Shown here one piece after another: positions 33,236 to 46,550 of a stretch of DNA of 64,000 bases (the first letter of the stretch is position 1; each line of letters opens with the position of its first letter). The stretch is from Chrysemys picta bellii (taxonomy: Eukaryota > Chordata > Testudines > Emydidae). The translations under genes were made by a program, and so were the position numbers. Location: positions 219,514,394 to 219,578,393 of the forward strand of contig NC_088792.1 of NCBI RefSeq assembly GCF_011386835.1, read 5' to 3'. The notes under the pieces were generated by a model, which saw nothing but the letters and a program-made list of their open reading frames with translations, was not told the origin of the DNA and made no database searches.

Positions 33236-35860
33236 CATGTATGGGTAGGGAGCAATAGAGTCTTTATCTGTATGTTGCCATGTCAATGCCATTTTAGGTT
33301 GTTGCTGACCAAAAGTTGCCATGGCATGGCAGTTTAGTGTCACAATTTGGTGGTTTTGGTTTGGTTAGCAGTGGCCAAAAACGACAGACACACTTTAATG
33401 AATTAAATAGGACAAACTGGACCGTGAAAAGTGAACTGTTGCCTCATGTTTTCAGGTAAAAATTTAAGAAAATAATATGGGTAACCTTGTAACCTCACTG
33501 CGAATGCTCCACCTGTTCTGTGGTTAAATACTGGGTTTTAGTCTCCAAGGTTGTCAAGGGGATACTTCTCCTCAGCGTGAGATTCACACACAATCAAAAT
33601 ACTGTGCTACCTTCCTCCATCAGCAGCACCAACAGGAAAAAAAATACTCTGGCATTACTCCAGTTGCTTTTCTTGAGGCATTGAACTCGCAAAATATCAG
33701 TGGTACGAGTTTGTTATTACCCTGTGTGACAAGACTATAAAGCACAGTGTTCTACTTTCAGACCAGCACAGAACTTGTTAGAAAATCTTGATTGTTTTTT
33801 CCCGCCCCCCAGAACAACTTTTAATTCTTCTCCTAAGGGGAAAACAGGATGGCATACAGAAGAGTCATTGCAAATCTGAGCTTCCAGTTGCTGCCAATAA
33901 GTACTTTTTCTGCTGTAATAGAGCTACTTTGGAACTGTTTCAAAGAACAAACCTTCATCTCTGCTGTTTCCAGGTAAAACACATTTGGATTTTAAAGAAC
34001 CTCTCATTCTCCTGTTATGAATAATTGAATGTGTTGTAATATTAATGCACTTTTATGTCACAATGCACTGACATGCATTAAATGAAACTGGCTATATTTT
34101 TGTATAACACATCATAGTAAATATAATGAAAATTTGCCTAATCTCTACAGGTATCCTAATAGCAGCAAAGAGCCTTACCCTGAAGACATTCAAGAAACAC
34201 ACAACTACACTCTGGGGTAAAAGAGTATTATTTAAAAATATAGAGATTTAAGAAGCCATGGTTTTTAACTGTGTAATATTCCCCATACCGAGATAAAACA
34301 CCTTTCAATATTATGCCTATTATGACTGAGAACCAAATAACCCGATAGTCCCAGAGCTTCAGACCTCCAAATCCAATAGTACTCATGCTACATGATCCAC
34401 TCTCCTTTCCACCCTAGATGGGGGTTATTCAGTTGAGGTCACAATTATTCTCTGCTTATGTTTTGAGGTTCGTCACCTGGACCCAGATCCACAAGAGAAC
34501 TTAGGTTCCGTCTCTGGCCTAATTAATATTTAACAATTTAATTAAAGTGGAGCGGATTCAACAAAATAGAATGAGAAAGAAACCCACATCAGAATATCCC
34601 ATGGTCCAGTGACTAGGGCACTCACCTAAGAGGTGGAGTATCCCTGTTCAAATCCTTTCTCTTCATCAGGCAGACGAGGAGAAGCAAAGTGAGGTCTCCG
34701 TTGTCCTGGATGAATACCTGAACCATTGGGCTAAAGATTATAAGGGAGGACAACTCTTCTCTCCTCTCCTTGTGTGGAGTTAGGTGTACTCAGATCGGGC
34801 CTTGGGGCAGAAGGTAGTCATCCCTCTGTCTATCTTACCCTTCGTTTGTGGCCTGTGATCAGACTTAGACATATAATAAGTATGGGTACCTGCCTGAGAC
34901 AGCAATGCACATGCTCAGTGCCAGAAACTTAGATGCCTTGGGAATTTTTACAGCAAAAGCATAGGCACCGAGAGAGTTTAGGTGCCTACAGGGTTTAGTG
35001 GCAGCCAAACAGGTTTTGAGGATCTCAGTGATTTCTAAAACTGGGCTTTCCGTGCTTCAGCCCCTTTATGGTCCTGACAGCTGAGGCCCCACTCCTCCAC
35101 TGGGGACCATGTGAGAGAAAGCTGCTACCAGTTAACATAACTGAGGAGAATAACTTGGAAGAGGAGGTTTCCCCATTTAAACTGTAAGCATAACATAAAA
35201 GTATGTAGTTCAAACAACTGAATGGAAAGAAATAGCTGTGACTAGATTGGAGTGAAACAGGGTGAATGAGGGAATTTAATGGGGGGTATGGAATGAGACC
35301 TGCAGTTGCAAGTCTCTGAGGTAAAGGGATAAACTGGAGAGTGTGAAGAAGCATAGGGTAGGGAATGTTTCAAAACTATTTGGAGAGAACAAATACAGGC
35401 TAATATTTTGAAAAAATGTGAGCTTTACACATGAGGGTTTGGCAGCTTGATGAAGTCTGTGGAATAATTAGTGTCATAGGAATCAAGTGTAACTAGTGCT
35501 TGGCTCAAAACACTTGCATTGGAGTGAGTAAAAATGCTAATTAGCAATTTACCAACCAGAGCCATTGCACTATGAAGGGTGAGCATGGATATGAGCTGAA
35601 CACAACGCTAGCCCTGGGAATTTACTGTTAATATTTATATCTGTATTATAGCCAGATCTCAGAAGCACCCAGCAAGCTGAGCAGTATTGAAAAATCTGGC
35701 CAGTTTAATTTGGTGCCCAAACAGGAACTGAGCACTTTTGAAGCTCTAACCTCAACTGAGCGCTCTAAAAATCTTGCCATTTCATTTACGTTATAAGACA
35801 GGCTTCCAACAGTACAAACTCCTCAGCTGAGAGGTGTTGGTTTTGTTGAAAACCTGTCCC
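33236..35860. other. No gene recognised
   Basis: A short tRNA-like block at about 34603-34665 (GTGACTAGGGCACTCACC, CTGTTCAAATCC) could be a SINE head with A- and B-box-like words. Otherwise single-copy DNA. The long minus-strand frame 35025-35354 has no domain. Confidence 0.4.
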
Positions 35861-35867
35861 ATAGTTT

Positions 35868-35957
35868 TCAGAGTAGCAGCCATGTTAGTCTGTATCCACA
35901 AAAAGAACAGGAGTACTTGTGGCACCTTAGAGACTAACAAATGTATTTGAGCATAAG
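35868..35957 (+). repeat. Dispersed turtle-type repeat fragment, unclassified
   Basis: Starts TTTCAGAGTAGCAGCCATGT and includes AAAAGAACAGGAGTACTTGT and ACCTTAGAGACTAACAAA. I recall this as one of the commonest dispersed sequences in turtle genomes, but I am unsure of its class. The remainder of the element is missing after about 35957. Confidence 0.7.
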
Positions 35958-36600
35958 TGTCAGTCCTGATCATTATTGTTATGGGCTGAAATATAGCCTG
36001 TTAAAAACCAGAAGTAGACAATTTCTACCAAAATCTTAATGATCACATACTGTATCATTGTATCCACGTAAAACTTCAGATCCTGACTGTCAGTATAAAA
36101 CTTCAGATCCTGACTGTCAGTATTTCATCTTTATTATGATGAAAGTGCAAAAAACTAACCTGTTGCATGCGTTGTTATTTTGGTCCTGCAAGGAAGCCAC
36201 CATCTCCTCTCCTGTCCTCATAACAGCTGTGTGATTTCCTATTTTCTTGTTTCTAGCCTACAGATGGTGCTTTAGAAGTCATTAAAGTTCCAATTTTCAA
36301 AGCAGTGCAGGGGATTTAGCCCCACATCTTCCATTAATTCCTATTTCTGCAGATTACATGATGAAATACAGTGCATGTAAATGATAAGACATATAATGGG
36401 GAATTTAAAATATAATTACCAGTGAAATGTTTTTGCCAGATAATGGCAGGCATCACTGAAAGCACATTTCCAATTCTCTCATTAGTAATATTGTTATGGG
36501 AACCAAAAGCAACTCATGTTTTCATCTTTTAAGATTATTTTTGCAGTCATGAAGTTTGGTTTCAATATTATTTGCTTATGTAATAGGGAAGAATAATTTA
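35958..36600. other. Single-copy DNA with a short direct repeat
   Basis: AAAACTTCAGATCCTGACTG with its following TCAGTAT occurs twice in tandem at about 36069-36123. Nothing else recognised. Confidence 0.6.
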
Positions 36601-36604
36601 CTCC

Positions 36605-36705
36605 ACTGTCGAAACTGCTGGGTAAAAGTCTATGGCCTATGTTATGGAGGAGGTCAGACTAGATGATTATGATGGTCACTTATGGCCTACGAATCATGTA
36701 GTAAT
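36605..36705 (+). mobile_element. CR1 3'-end fragment
   Basis: GGAGGTCAGACTAGATGATT and ATGGTCACTTATGGCC match the CR1 3' end at 20850-20915. Diverged and short. Confidence 0.65.
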
Positions 36706-37916
36706 TCTGTAAATAGGTAACAGAATCAATGTAAAATAAAATAAAGAATAAAATAATCACCATGTTTTCTGTTTTGTGCAATTCCTTCTCTTTTAATTAA
36801 TTCTTATAACTAATGAGTAAGAAGTATACTTTTTCATATAGATAATATGGCAAAACCCTGACTTTTTTGCCCTGTCCTGCCTTTGCATATGCCTTCTTGC
36901 TACCCCTTATGCACAGAGTAGCCTCGCAATGTATATTAGACAAGCACCTTCTAACTACTCCTTCCAAAAAAAAAGTTTTAAGTTTATCCGTTTCATGAAA
37001 TATTCCAGCTATGACACTCACACACAACGTTGTGTATTCTGTTCTGTATTTCACTCCCTCATGCTTTTAGTCTGTATAGACTTTGGGTCGTGGTCTTTGA
37101 CACTCCCGCTCCCTCATTTTTTGGCACAACTACCCATTGTGTAATGTGTTGTGCAGCATGGTGCATTGTACATCTCTCTCTACATATTCCCTCTTTACAG
37201 TGTTCATCAGGATAATCCTGACATAATGGTGTTCTACTTAGGCTCCTGTCCTGTCACAGTCTACTATAAACTTCTTCTTTATGGCATATATTAATGTGCA
37301 ACAATCACCTTCCATCTTCCCTGCCAAAAAATACAACAAAAAAATTGCAAATGGAAAGATTTGTCTCTTGGGGAAGTGTGGGCTTGAGTTAAAGTGAATA
37401 GAGAGAAGCATTCCAAGATTTTAATGTCTCCTAAAAATAGCGACTAAAAATGTATTTTACTGAGCTGTTGTTTTAGACCAAAAGGTAAACTTTTTATTTT
37501 AAAAGTAAGTTAACAATCTGGGTACTTGTGATTATAAATAACGTTCCACGTTCTGCTGGCCCTAAAACCTGAATAAACATGGGCTTTTAAATTTCCAGGG
37601 CTGTGATTGAGTATGAGCCGCAGGACTGAAAATGGAATAGTATCTTACCTCTGTATCTTTATTTCAATTTAAAAAGACCAAAAATTAAACAAACACAGCA
37701 AGGTATTGTAGATCCTTTGGATTGTAATTATAATCCCATTCTTTAGACCTCACATAAAATATTGCAATTTCCTAATTTGTTAAGAAGTAGGCAATAAATT
37801 GATTTGTACGGAACTTTTTTGGGGAGCATTTTCAGAAGTTTTAAATGTTTTCTTTTAGATAGGCTGCAGAACCTAAGCAAAAGTGTTTGGAGGAGGGAAG
37901 TACGTGAGTGATTAGA
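36706..37916. other. AT-rich DNA, no gene recognised
   Basis: No repeat or coding frame recognised. Confidence 0.5.
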
Positions 37917-37924
37917 CACTAAAG

Positions 37925-38121
37925 CAGTGATACTCAGACTGAGGCTCACGAGTCACAAGTGGTTCTTTAATGTGTCTCCTGTGGTTCTTTTCAGTACATG
38001 ATATTAAAACATGGTGTGATTTAATTATTAACCAATCAGGATGCTTTTACCATGTTATTAACCAATTGTAGTTGATAAAATAATAATACTTGGTCAGTCA
38101 TTTTGCTGTGTGATTAATATG
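37925..38121 (+). mobile_element. hAT element copy B, left part
   Basis: Begins CAGTGATACTCAGACTGAGG after the TSD CACTAAAG (37917-37924). It is collinear with copy A (14010-14264) and broken by a SINE. Right part at 38311-38458. Confidence 0.85.
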
Positions 38122-38310
38122 GGGGGCAGGGATAGCTCAGTGGTTTGAGCATTGGCCTGCTAAACCAAAGGTTGTGAGTTGAATCCTTGAGGGGGCCTTT
38201 TAGGGATCTGGGGTAAAAACCTGTCTCGGGATTGGTCCTGCTTTGAGCAGGGGGTTGGACTAGATGACCTAGATGAAGTCTCTTCCAACCCTGATAGTCG
38301 ATGTCTAGAT
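38122..38310 (+). mobile_element. tRNA-derived SINE with CR1-like tail (turtle type)
   Basis: The tRNA-like head has an A box TAGCTCAGTGGT (38133-38144) and a B box GAGTTGAATCC (38176-38186) at the right spacing for an internal RNA polymerase III promoter. The body continues GGTCCTGCTTTGAGCAGG and ends TCTTCCAACCCTGATAG, resembling CR1 3' ends, which would let CR1 enzymes copy it. It is inserted in hAT copy B. Confidence 0.88.
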
Positions 38311-38458
38311 ATATAAACTAAATATTTCCCCATCATACTGCTTAAATAAGAATATATAGTACTATGGTAAATGAAACAATGAATTCACACTACTGTAGCA
38401 CTTAGGTAATGTGGATTGCTAATTTGGCTTTTGAATCACTGAGAGCTGAGTATCTCTG
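38311..38458 (+). mobile_element. hAT element copy B, right part
   Basis: Continues from the SINE to the terminus GAGCTGAGTATCTCTG. Flanked by CACTAGAG (38459-38466), which matches the left TSD CACTAAAG with one mismatch. Together with 37925-38121 it makes a non-coding hAT of about 345 bp. Confidence 0.83.
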
Positions 38459-38466
38459 CACTAGAG

Positions 38467-39450
38467 CTAAGATGATCAGGCAAATTGGCTCAGTCTGTGC
38501 ATTTACTTCAACATTGCCTAATGCACTTTATGCTTTATTGAAAGCCAGAGCAATATGCTTTATGGGGCCCATCCTCCTCCCATGGAAGTAATTGAAGGTT
38601 TAGCTTTTGACTTTGATAGGAAAAGGATCAGTCCCATCATGTATGCCACTACTTTGGGTCCTGAATCATCTCCCATTGAAGTAAAAACTGGTAATTTAAG
38701 ATACTCTTGAAAGGATTCCCCATAGTCCTACTAAAGAAACTCTTTGTGTAATTTCTGCCATTGAAAGATGAGCAAGTCAAACTAGACATCAACTATGTGA
38801 ATGCTACAGTTCAGTTTGGGAGGAACTGGACATGCACAAACCCTTCAGCTTTGGGGTTTGAGTCTAAACTATTATGAAGCACAGGTGTTGAATTTGGCAA
38901 ATGGCAATGTTGTAAGAAATCTAGTACTGATCATGGAAAGCAAATTAGACATGAATTTGCAATGCAAGATGGCAACAATGTAGGGTAGATGGTCTAGCTA
39001 ACCAAAAAGAGTTTTTTCCGTATCTAACTTCAATGACACTATGATTTCAGTTCCTTCTTCATTTCTATTTTTTTTTAATCTATCAATTTTCCTAATGCCA
39101 CCTTTCAGCCTTATATCTTGCAGTTCCTCATGGGGTATAAGTAGCTGAAAGGAGATGGTACCTCACTGTTTTCCCTGTATTGTGTACAGGATTCCCTGTC
39201 AGCTGAAGGGGCAGCTGCCATTTCAATTCAGTTGCAGAATGTTACAGAGTGAGGTACTCTGTACATACTCTCCTGTCCCATGGTGACTTTGAGTAAGATC
39301 CTTACTCCTACCCCATCCTCTTTACGCTGTGTAAAAATGGCAGAGTGGCATAAAGGGGTTGTGTATCTAACCAGAGGAGGATTCCTCCAGCACAGACACT
39401 ATAGAAGACAATTACGTCCTCCAAGAAGACCCTCATAAGTCGAGGCATAG
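38467..39450. other. No gene recognised
   Basis: Single-copy DNA without recognisable repeat. Confidence 0.5.
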
Positions 39451-40235
39451 TGTACCCCATGAGACTAGTTTGCTATATTGCATAATGTGTTTTTTCATTG
39501 GTTTGATTCATTATATTGTTATTTTCTTAGGGTTTAGGGAACTGAATGTGTTTACCATGAGTCTGGAAGAGACTGGTGACCACAGGGTACACCGCAGAAC
39601 AGGGAAGTCATGATTTGGGCCAAAGGTAACAGTTTCAGAGATGAGATAATCGATATTAAAACGTATGAATGTATGTCATAATATGTTAGCCTATAGAATA
39701 AGTGTACCCAAAGATTTATCTAGGTGAGGAAATAAGATTTGGGCATGGTAGGTTGGGCACTGATATGAATATTCAGGGCATCGCCAGGACCCTATAAATG
39801 GGCAAACCACCATGTAGAGGGGTCGCTCTTTCTATCTCCTGCTAAGCTATCAGCTCAGCTTTGGCAATATAGCTTAGCTATTCAACACTCAAACCTCATC
39901 CCTACCAACCAGGTCTCCAGGGAAGGGTGTGAGTATGCTAGCTTAAATAGTCTTTTAGAATAGAAATGTGACTACCAGGGACCATAAAATTGTATTACTT
40001 CTTTGTGACTCTGTGTTTTATATCTTTGATTATCCTTTCATTCATTTTAATAAAGATATTGAAATTTTGGTATTGTCCTCAGTACGTGTCCTTGCTACAT
40101 ACCCCGAGAGTCTGTCCACGATGTAGAACTCTCTGTTTCCCCTAATTCTGTAGCCTGAATTGGGACAAGAACCTAAATATCTTCTGGTCAGATCATTGGC
40201 AATCTGTAATAAACTAGCCCCATAAATTCACGTGA
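39451..40235 (+). mobile_element. LTR-like unit, boundaries uncertain
   Basis: A TATA box TATAAATG at 39793-39800 lies about 250 bp upstream of AATAAA at 40049-40054, with a GT/T-rich stretch following. That is LTR architecture. Possible ends are TGTACCCC (39451) and GTGAACA (40235), but no TSD was found. Confidence 0.45.
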
Positions 40236-41380
40236 ACAGTAGGGGGGCAAAACTGGGGTCAGGACTGATGCAGAGATTCCAGGCAGTCCTGTGAGTTGGC
40301 CATAGGGCACTTTGGAGGGGCTGCCCAGGGGGCTCTTCAGCTTCTGAGGCAGCCCAGGGTCAGGGAGTGCAAATTTGGCTTCAAGTCACATTAGCCCTCG
40401 CTTCCCCTGCACTGGGAGTTCTGTGTTGCACTTTTCAGAGGCACAGAACAGAATCTCCTCCTTTTATATTGGTTTGTTCTTTGTTTGGTTGATTTTCTGT
40501 GTCTCCCTTAACTGGAAATAAGTCAGGTAGGCTGAGATACGTTTTGTTCTTCGTACCAGAGATGGGGAAACATTAGTGCCTTGTGAAATCCCTCTTCAGA
40601 TTAGTTCCTCTTTTCTTCCAGCTTTCCAAATAGCTTCATCCTCTAGCATCTCTCCTCAATGTGATTAAAGTCAAAATTGGATTCTAATTACTCTGAATTC
40701 ATTAGAACTTTGTACTAACAAAGTTTGCACCCTTCCCACCATATATACCCACTTCTGCCTAGGAATTGCTCAGGTGACCAGGCTGGGTGGTGCCCTTTGT
40801 CAACAGCAATAACTTGCTCTTTCTGCCAGAGCGCCCCTCCTGACACAGCCATACACACACTGGATGATGCTTCTAAATGTAGCAGTCTGGTTTTTAAGCA
40901 TCTTGAATCTTTGGCTTTAACTTTGTTATAATGAGACCTAATGTATTCAGGTCTTGACAGAATCAGCAGGAAGAGATGCAGAGTGGTGGCAGGGGAGCAA
41001 TCGAACCAATAATATGCTTTTCGATTTGCTACCTTTTCTCCTTCATTCTGACAGTGTTTATAGCTCACTCCTCCCTCCCCTCCTCTCAGACATCTGGAGA
41101 AAAAAAAAAGAGAGCACACACTAGCATATCAATTTAGTAAATGCTTTAAAAGGAAGTGTTTGAACAAATATATTTAATGAAGAAAAGCATGCATAGAAAT
41201 GCAGCTGATGAGCCGTCTTCTTAGTGAAGTGCATATTGTACTTGCTGAGCCAGAAAGGGTTTGCAGTTCTGTTTTCAGTCCTTCAGGAATAGAGAATGGC
41301 TTTGGCAGCAGCCTATGTTAGAGCAGCACTGGGATTTTAGCTAGCTAAAATTTTCCTGTCCCCCCTCCCCCCATTGCATT
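40236..41380. other. No gene recognised
   Basis: A 134-codon minus-strand frame (40715-41119) lacks an ATG start and has no recognisable domain. Confidence 0.4.
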
Positions 41381-41620
41381 TTTTGAAGGAAAATGCCATT
41401 TTTAACACATTGTTTGGAATTTTTTCCAATGGAAAATTTCAAAACAAACATACATGTTGGACATTTATTTTGAACTTCATTTTGTTTTTGAAAACCAGAA
41501 TTAAACACTTGGACTAAAATGAAAACAAAATGAAAATGTTTACTTCATTGTGAAATTTTGCACAAAAAAATCAAAACATCTGAATGCAAATTTTCGGTTC
41601 AAATTTTTTTTGACAGCTGT
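41381..41620. repeat. AT-rich low-complexity repeat with TTTTC/GAAAA symmetry
   Basis: Words such as TTTTTCCAATGGAAAATTTC and AAAATGAAAACAAAATGAAA recur. Similar text appears at 45780-45890 and 48890-49265, suggesting copies of one dispersed degenerate repeat. Confidence 0.5.
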
Positions 41621-41865
41621 CTCAGAGATCAATGTGTGACACCGTTTTAAGCATACTCTATTGTTTCTACTACATGGCACGTAGGAGGCAGAGACATGAC
41701 TCTCCCTAATTCTCCTTGCAATAAAGTGCACATGCAGAGAATATTTAAGTAGCACTCCCCAGCATTCCCTCAAGTCAAAATGAGACTGTCCTTTTCAATG
41801 GTCAAACAGGAGAGGGAGGTTTCTTAGTTCCTCCTAATCCCATCCAACTATATGGTCATTTAAGG

Positions 41866-42425
41866 AAGAACATAAGAACAGCCATACTGAGTCAGACCAA
41901 AAGTCCATACAGCCCAGTTTCCTGTCTACTGACAGTGGCCAATGCCGGGTGCCTCAGAGGGAGTGAACCTAACAGGTAATGATCAAGTGATCTCTCTCCT
42001 GCCATCCATCTCCACCCTCTGACAAACAGAGGCTAGGGACACATTCCTTACCCATCCTGGCTAATAGCCATTAATGGACTTAACCTCCATGAATTTATCT
42101 AGTTCTCTTTTAAACCCTGTTATAGTCCTAGCCTTCACAACCTCCTCAGGCAAGGAGTTCCACAGGTTGACTGTGTGCTGTGTGAAGAAGAACTTCCTTT
42201 TATTTGTTTTAAACCTGCTGCCCATTAATTTCATTTGGTGGCCCCTAGTTCTTATATTATGGGAACAAATAAATAACTTTTCCTTATTTACTTTCTCCAC
42301 ACCACTCAGGATTTTATATACTCTATCATATCCCCCCATGCTCAAAATAGAGGCCTGAATGACCTTAGAACCAAAATGGTAACCCGTAATCATGCTGAGT
42401 GGTATCTCATTACATAATCTCACTG
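41866..42425 (-). mobile_element. CR1 3' end with ORF2 terminus
   Basis: The 3' tail (complement of TTCTTATGTTCTTCC) is at 41866. The untranslated region is followed on the minus strand by an open frame, 42061-42423, containing QASILSMGGYDRVYKILSGV, NLWNSLPEEVVKARTITGFK and the end of ORF2. The CR1 is truncated near 42425. The frame is open for 120 codons, so this copy is not very old. Confidence 0.9.
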
Positions 42426-44107
42426 AAATGACTGGGACTGTCTACTTGAATGGTAAGGTTTTACTTGACATGACTATGAGTAGCAGAATCAAGCCCAGTG
42501 ATTCCTTACACGATCAATAACGTCTTCTAGCCATTCCATTCTTCCAAACCAGCTGATCACTAATCAGAAGACAGGAGGAGGTACTTGTTGCCCTGTTATG
42601 GCTTTTTCCTCCTCTTCATAGATCATGAATATGTCCTGAAGAAAGAAAACAATAGTACAAGTTAAATTGTGAGGCATTCAAGTGTAGCTCAGATATAACC
42701 AATAGCAAATTCTGAATACTTTTGAAATTTGCGGTAAAAGTTCCCAAGTTCTATACACTGCAGAAATCCAGGAAAGTGTACAGTCGTACACATGAATGAT
42801 CCGTCTAGGTGAAAAGATGCTCAATAAATACATTCAAAAATAAAACTAAACATGTCCTGAGGATTAAATACATTTGTGGGATATTTCTAGGTTACTTTGT
42901 AATTATTATTTTTGTTCTGCTTTTATATTCAAATTGCAGTTTTGAAATATGGTCCCAAATGTAATTTGTGCTTAGCCTACTGTAGATTATCTCACATCAG
43001 CAATTTTATCAAAGTAACACACAAACATCAAAAAGTGATTTTATTTCGCTTTTATAACATATCCCTTCCTTCATCTTCTCACTGAATGGTGACATTTTGT
43101 CTGCCATTGCAAAGTGCTGTGATTTCACCAAGTAATTGAGCATATTCTAGTTGAGGTTTTTCCATTCTGTGGACCACTTCCTAAGTGAGATCATGTCATA
43201 GACTACTTTCCCCTAGTCACAATCTCACTCCATCCCTGTGCCAAGTATAATACATACTGAATTTCTAGAAGTACAATTAACGTTAAAATCCAAGCACATC
43301 TTTGATCTCATGAATACAGAAAGATACAGATAGTAAACTTTTAAAATGAAATTAGTTCTCTTTCTAAAAATATATCATGCTCTTTGTTCTCTTCATTCAG
43401 TGTACCTTGCTTATTTTGATTGGTCAGCAATTTTCTGACAAAATAGAGTTTGGTTGAAGAATGCTGATTCATCAAATCTGAGATAATTTCACAGAATCAT
43501 CACAAGTGTGATGAGATTTTGTCAAATCACAGCCAGAGTTCTTGACAGGTTGCTGGGGAGCCTGGGTTCCAAGGTCTGTGGCTCCAATTTGAAATCAAAC
43601 TTAATTTCAAAATATCACAATTTCCCACAAAGCAGAAATCCCGAGTTTTTTGACCAGCTCGGTCCTTGCTTTTTTGTTGTGTTGGTTCCAATGTCCCCAT
43701 ACCCAGGATCTCCTCCTGTCTTTCCTATTCTTCTTTGAAGTGCCTCATTGAGGGTCCATTTGTGCAATCCTTACACCGGATAAGCATTTATTCATGAAGT
43801 TAACATTGAAGTCAATGGAACTACGTGTACAAGCAAGTACTCACTGATGCATGTAAGGGTTGCATATCTGGGACCTGTGGAAGCTCCTGGTTCTGGCCTT
43901 ATTGATGATTTTTTGGCAGCTTTTCTTATAGGGGCTTTTTATTGCTTCTCCTCTAATGGTTGCAGTAATCCCTAGTGGAGGCTGCTAGGGTTGCAGCTCT
44001 TTCTTTAAAGCTGTTTCTATAGCTGGGTTTGCAAGGATGCCTGTAGGAGTGGCTGTAAAGAAGCATACCCCAGCACCATGTGACCAGCAGACCCCAGACT
44101 GAGAACC
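42426..44107. other. AT-rich DNA, no gene recognised
   Basis: No repeat with defined ends. Around 43795-43855 there is text like an old amniote repeat (AACATTGAAGTCAATGGAAC). Confidence 0.4.
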
Positions 44108-44260
44108 ATCTGTCTAGTTGTTAGGTCAGAAGGCTGGGAGTCAGGAATTCTGTTCCCAGTTCTGAACAATGGTTTGTGTGGCCTGGAATAATGGGTATGA
44201 TTCTCTGACATGGGAATAAATACCTTATCTAAGATGGGTGCTGTGAGGCTTTGTATTTGT
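44108..44260 (+). mobile_element. MIR-like SINE relic
   Basis: GGCTGGGAGTCAGGAATTCT and GTTCCCAGTTCTGA, then ATGGGAATAAATACCTTATC, follow the order of the MIR core and 3' half with gaps. Confidence 0.55.
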
Positions 44261-46501
44261 AAATCCATTGCACTTCCATCACACTTTTCATTTCAGGCTC
44301 TCGCTCACTCTCTCCCTTTCTCAAAGTTTTGGTTTCCCATAATAATGTCTACAGTCCCATGTTCAACTGTAATTTTGAACTCAGTTGACGCTGTGCATCT
44401 TCAGCAGCGACCAGATCCAGGGAAAGCTACGTGGTATCTGAACAAACTATAGATGAAATAGATGAAAAATAGGTGCATACATTAGATTTGCTGAATATCT
44501 TAAACATTACAACCTGCTGAATCTCCCAAATATATTTTGGATCGATTGTGTGATGAAGAACACTGGAGTAGATCTCTATACTAATACATCCTCAAAACCC
44601 CATTCCACAGTTTCTGTACATCACTGGAATGTCAGTACTCTGATGCATTAGGTATGGTACATCATGACAATGAGGCACTCTCAGCCAGTGCCACTTCAAA
44701 GATGATCCCGTTCAGCAAGGATACTCAGTACGTTTGAATATATTTTGATTATTAAGTGAAGTGGGGAATATAAAATATGTGAGGCTCACTCAAATAGTTT
44801 AAACAATACTTTAATTCTGGAGAGTTAAATCTGCCCATTATTTACATTTTTTGCATTTTAAAATTTTATTTTAATATTTATCTCTATGTAACGTGCATAT
44901 AACACACACGTGCATATATGTGTGTATGAGTGTGTATACATATAACACAGACAGTAGCAGCTGCAACCACAGTAAAGTTACAGATGTACGGACTGTTCTG
45001 CTAATATGTTTTTTTATTTAACCAAATTATGGCCTACTAAAATATATTTTCTCTTAATGCACAGTACATTTTCCAGTTTTCTTCCTAGGCTTTTAAAAGA
45101 TTCTAGTTCAGTAGGACCATCCCATGCATGCAAAGTTAATTTAGCTGGATAGTAAAAAATGCAGTGAAGCAGCACAGTGATTGAGGTTGGTGCAAATGAG
45201 AGAGGCTCCTTATTTCAGACTTCATAGGAGGTGTGGGATAGGGGGATCTGGTAGTATCTAGCCAACTAGCTTAATATTATAGAATGTATTTGTCTCTTTC
45301 AAGAAAACCTAGCAAATAAATAGACTCAAAGTTCTGAATGAGATAAAAGCAAGGCCAAAGAAGTAGTATAATATTGAGAGATACAGGGCCAGATTTACAA
45401 CGGTATGTAGAGGCCTCAATATGCAGATGGGTACATAGCGAGATTTACAAAAGTATCTAAGCAGATTAGGTGCTAACTGCCATTGATTTTCAGTGAAACA
45501 CCAAAATCTCTTTATTATTATTATTATTATTTGCAGAAGTGAAAAACTGAAATGTTCCTGCAGTAGGAATGTTTTGGTGTTTCCAAAATGAAATATGCTT
45601 CCTGGGAACTCCGGCTCTGCAGCAGCCTGTCAGGTTAGCTGCTGAAAAGCCAGAAGCTTGAGAGCTGATGTGATGCAGCAACCTGCCAAGCAAACTGCTG
45701 GGGAGCTCAGAAGTTAGGAACTCGGAAGCCCTGGGAGCCCTGGAGTTGGGGAAAAGGCAGCTGAGCTGGCAGGAAACCTGAGTGGAAAACTTCCACTGGA
45801 AGTTTTGTCAAAATTGACAAGTTCCCATGGATCATTTTCATTTGACAAACAGGCATTTTCCAACAGAAAAAATGCTCCCTTGGACAATTTCCCACTAGCT
45901 TTACATAAGAATAATAAGATCCACTTTTTCAATCAAATTCCAAGGTACTAAAGCTGTGAGAACTATTTCAAGCAAATAGTCTGTTCAACCAACATAACCC
46001 CTTTTACTCTTTGCCACTATCCATTCACTTTTTTTTCTAGATTTCCTTGTTAGTGAAAAAGACTTGAGAAGTAGTTTATGTAACAAGAGCACTAGTTGCA
46101 ACATATATTTATCATTGTAATCACTCTTCGTGATTGTGTGATTGGTCACCAAAGTTATCTGTTATCATTTCAGCTTCCTGACTGAATTATTCCCAAGCTC
46201 AAAAAGAGCTTTCAAAATGACCATATGAATATTTCCATCACATATTCCCATAAGTAGTTACAATATATTCCTTTTTCCATTAATATCCTTGCAAAAAGTG
46301 AATAAAAGGGGCTATGAATACTGTTGTCCTAAATTCATGGTTGTTTTTTTTAAAACTTGAATGAAATATTTGTGAATACTTAACATATTTGCCAACCTCG
46401 AGAAGGCAATGTACAGTGTGTCTTATGATTTGTTAACAATAAATTATGTTCTAATTTATCACATCTATCACCACTGCTAAACGCAGATGCACCATATATT
46501 C

Positions 46502-46503
<2 letters not shown>
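44261..46503. other. Single-copy DNA with simple repeats
   Basis: A (TTA)n run at about 45510-45530, a GT/CA-rich patch at 44900-44950 and a degenerate AT repeat at 45780-45890. No gene recognised. Confidence 0.5.

Positions 46504-46547
<44 letters not shown>
46504..46547. repeat. (CA)22 microsatellite
   Basis: Uninterrupted CA dinucleotides over 44 bp, the longest perfect microsatellite in the window and probably length-polymorphic. Confidence 0.97.

Positions 46548-46550
<3 letters not shown>

Noticed and set aside
34603..34665. tRNA gene
   Set aside because: A- and B-box-like words occur but no cloverleaf can be drawn; at best a SINE head.
35025..35354. 109-codon minus-strand frame
   Set aside because: No domain and no flanking gene-like signals; compatible with chance.
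38122..38195. Functional tRNA gene
   Set aside because: The tRNA-like head is followed directly by the SINE body and CR1-like tail, so it is a SINE, not a tRNA gene.
40715..41119. 134-codon minus-strand frame
   Set aside because: Starts at GTG, no ATG near its beginning, no recognisable domain, no repeat homology seen.
46504..46547. CRISPR-like or other spaced repeat array
   Set aside because: It is an uninterrupted dinucleotide microsatellite with no spacers, and the window is eukaryotic.
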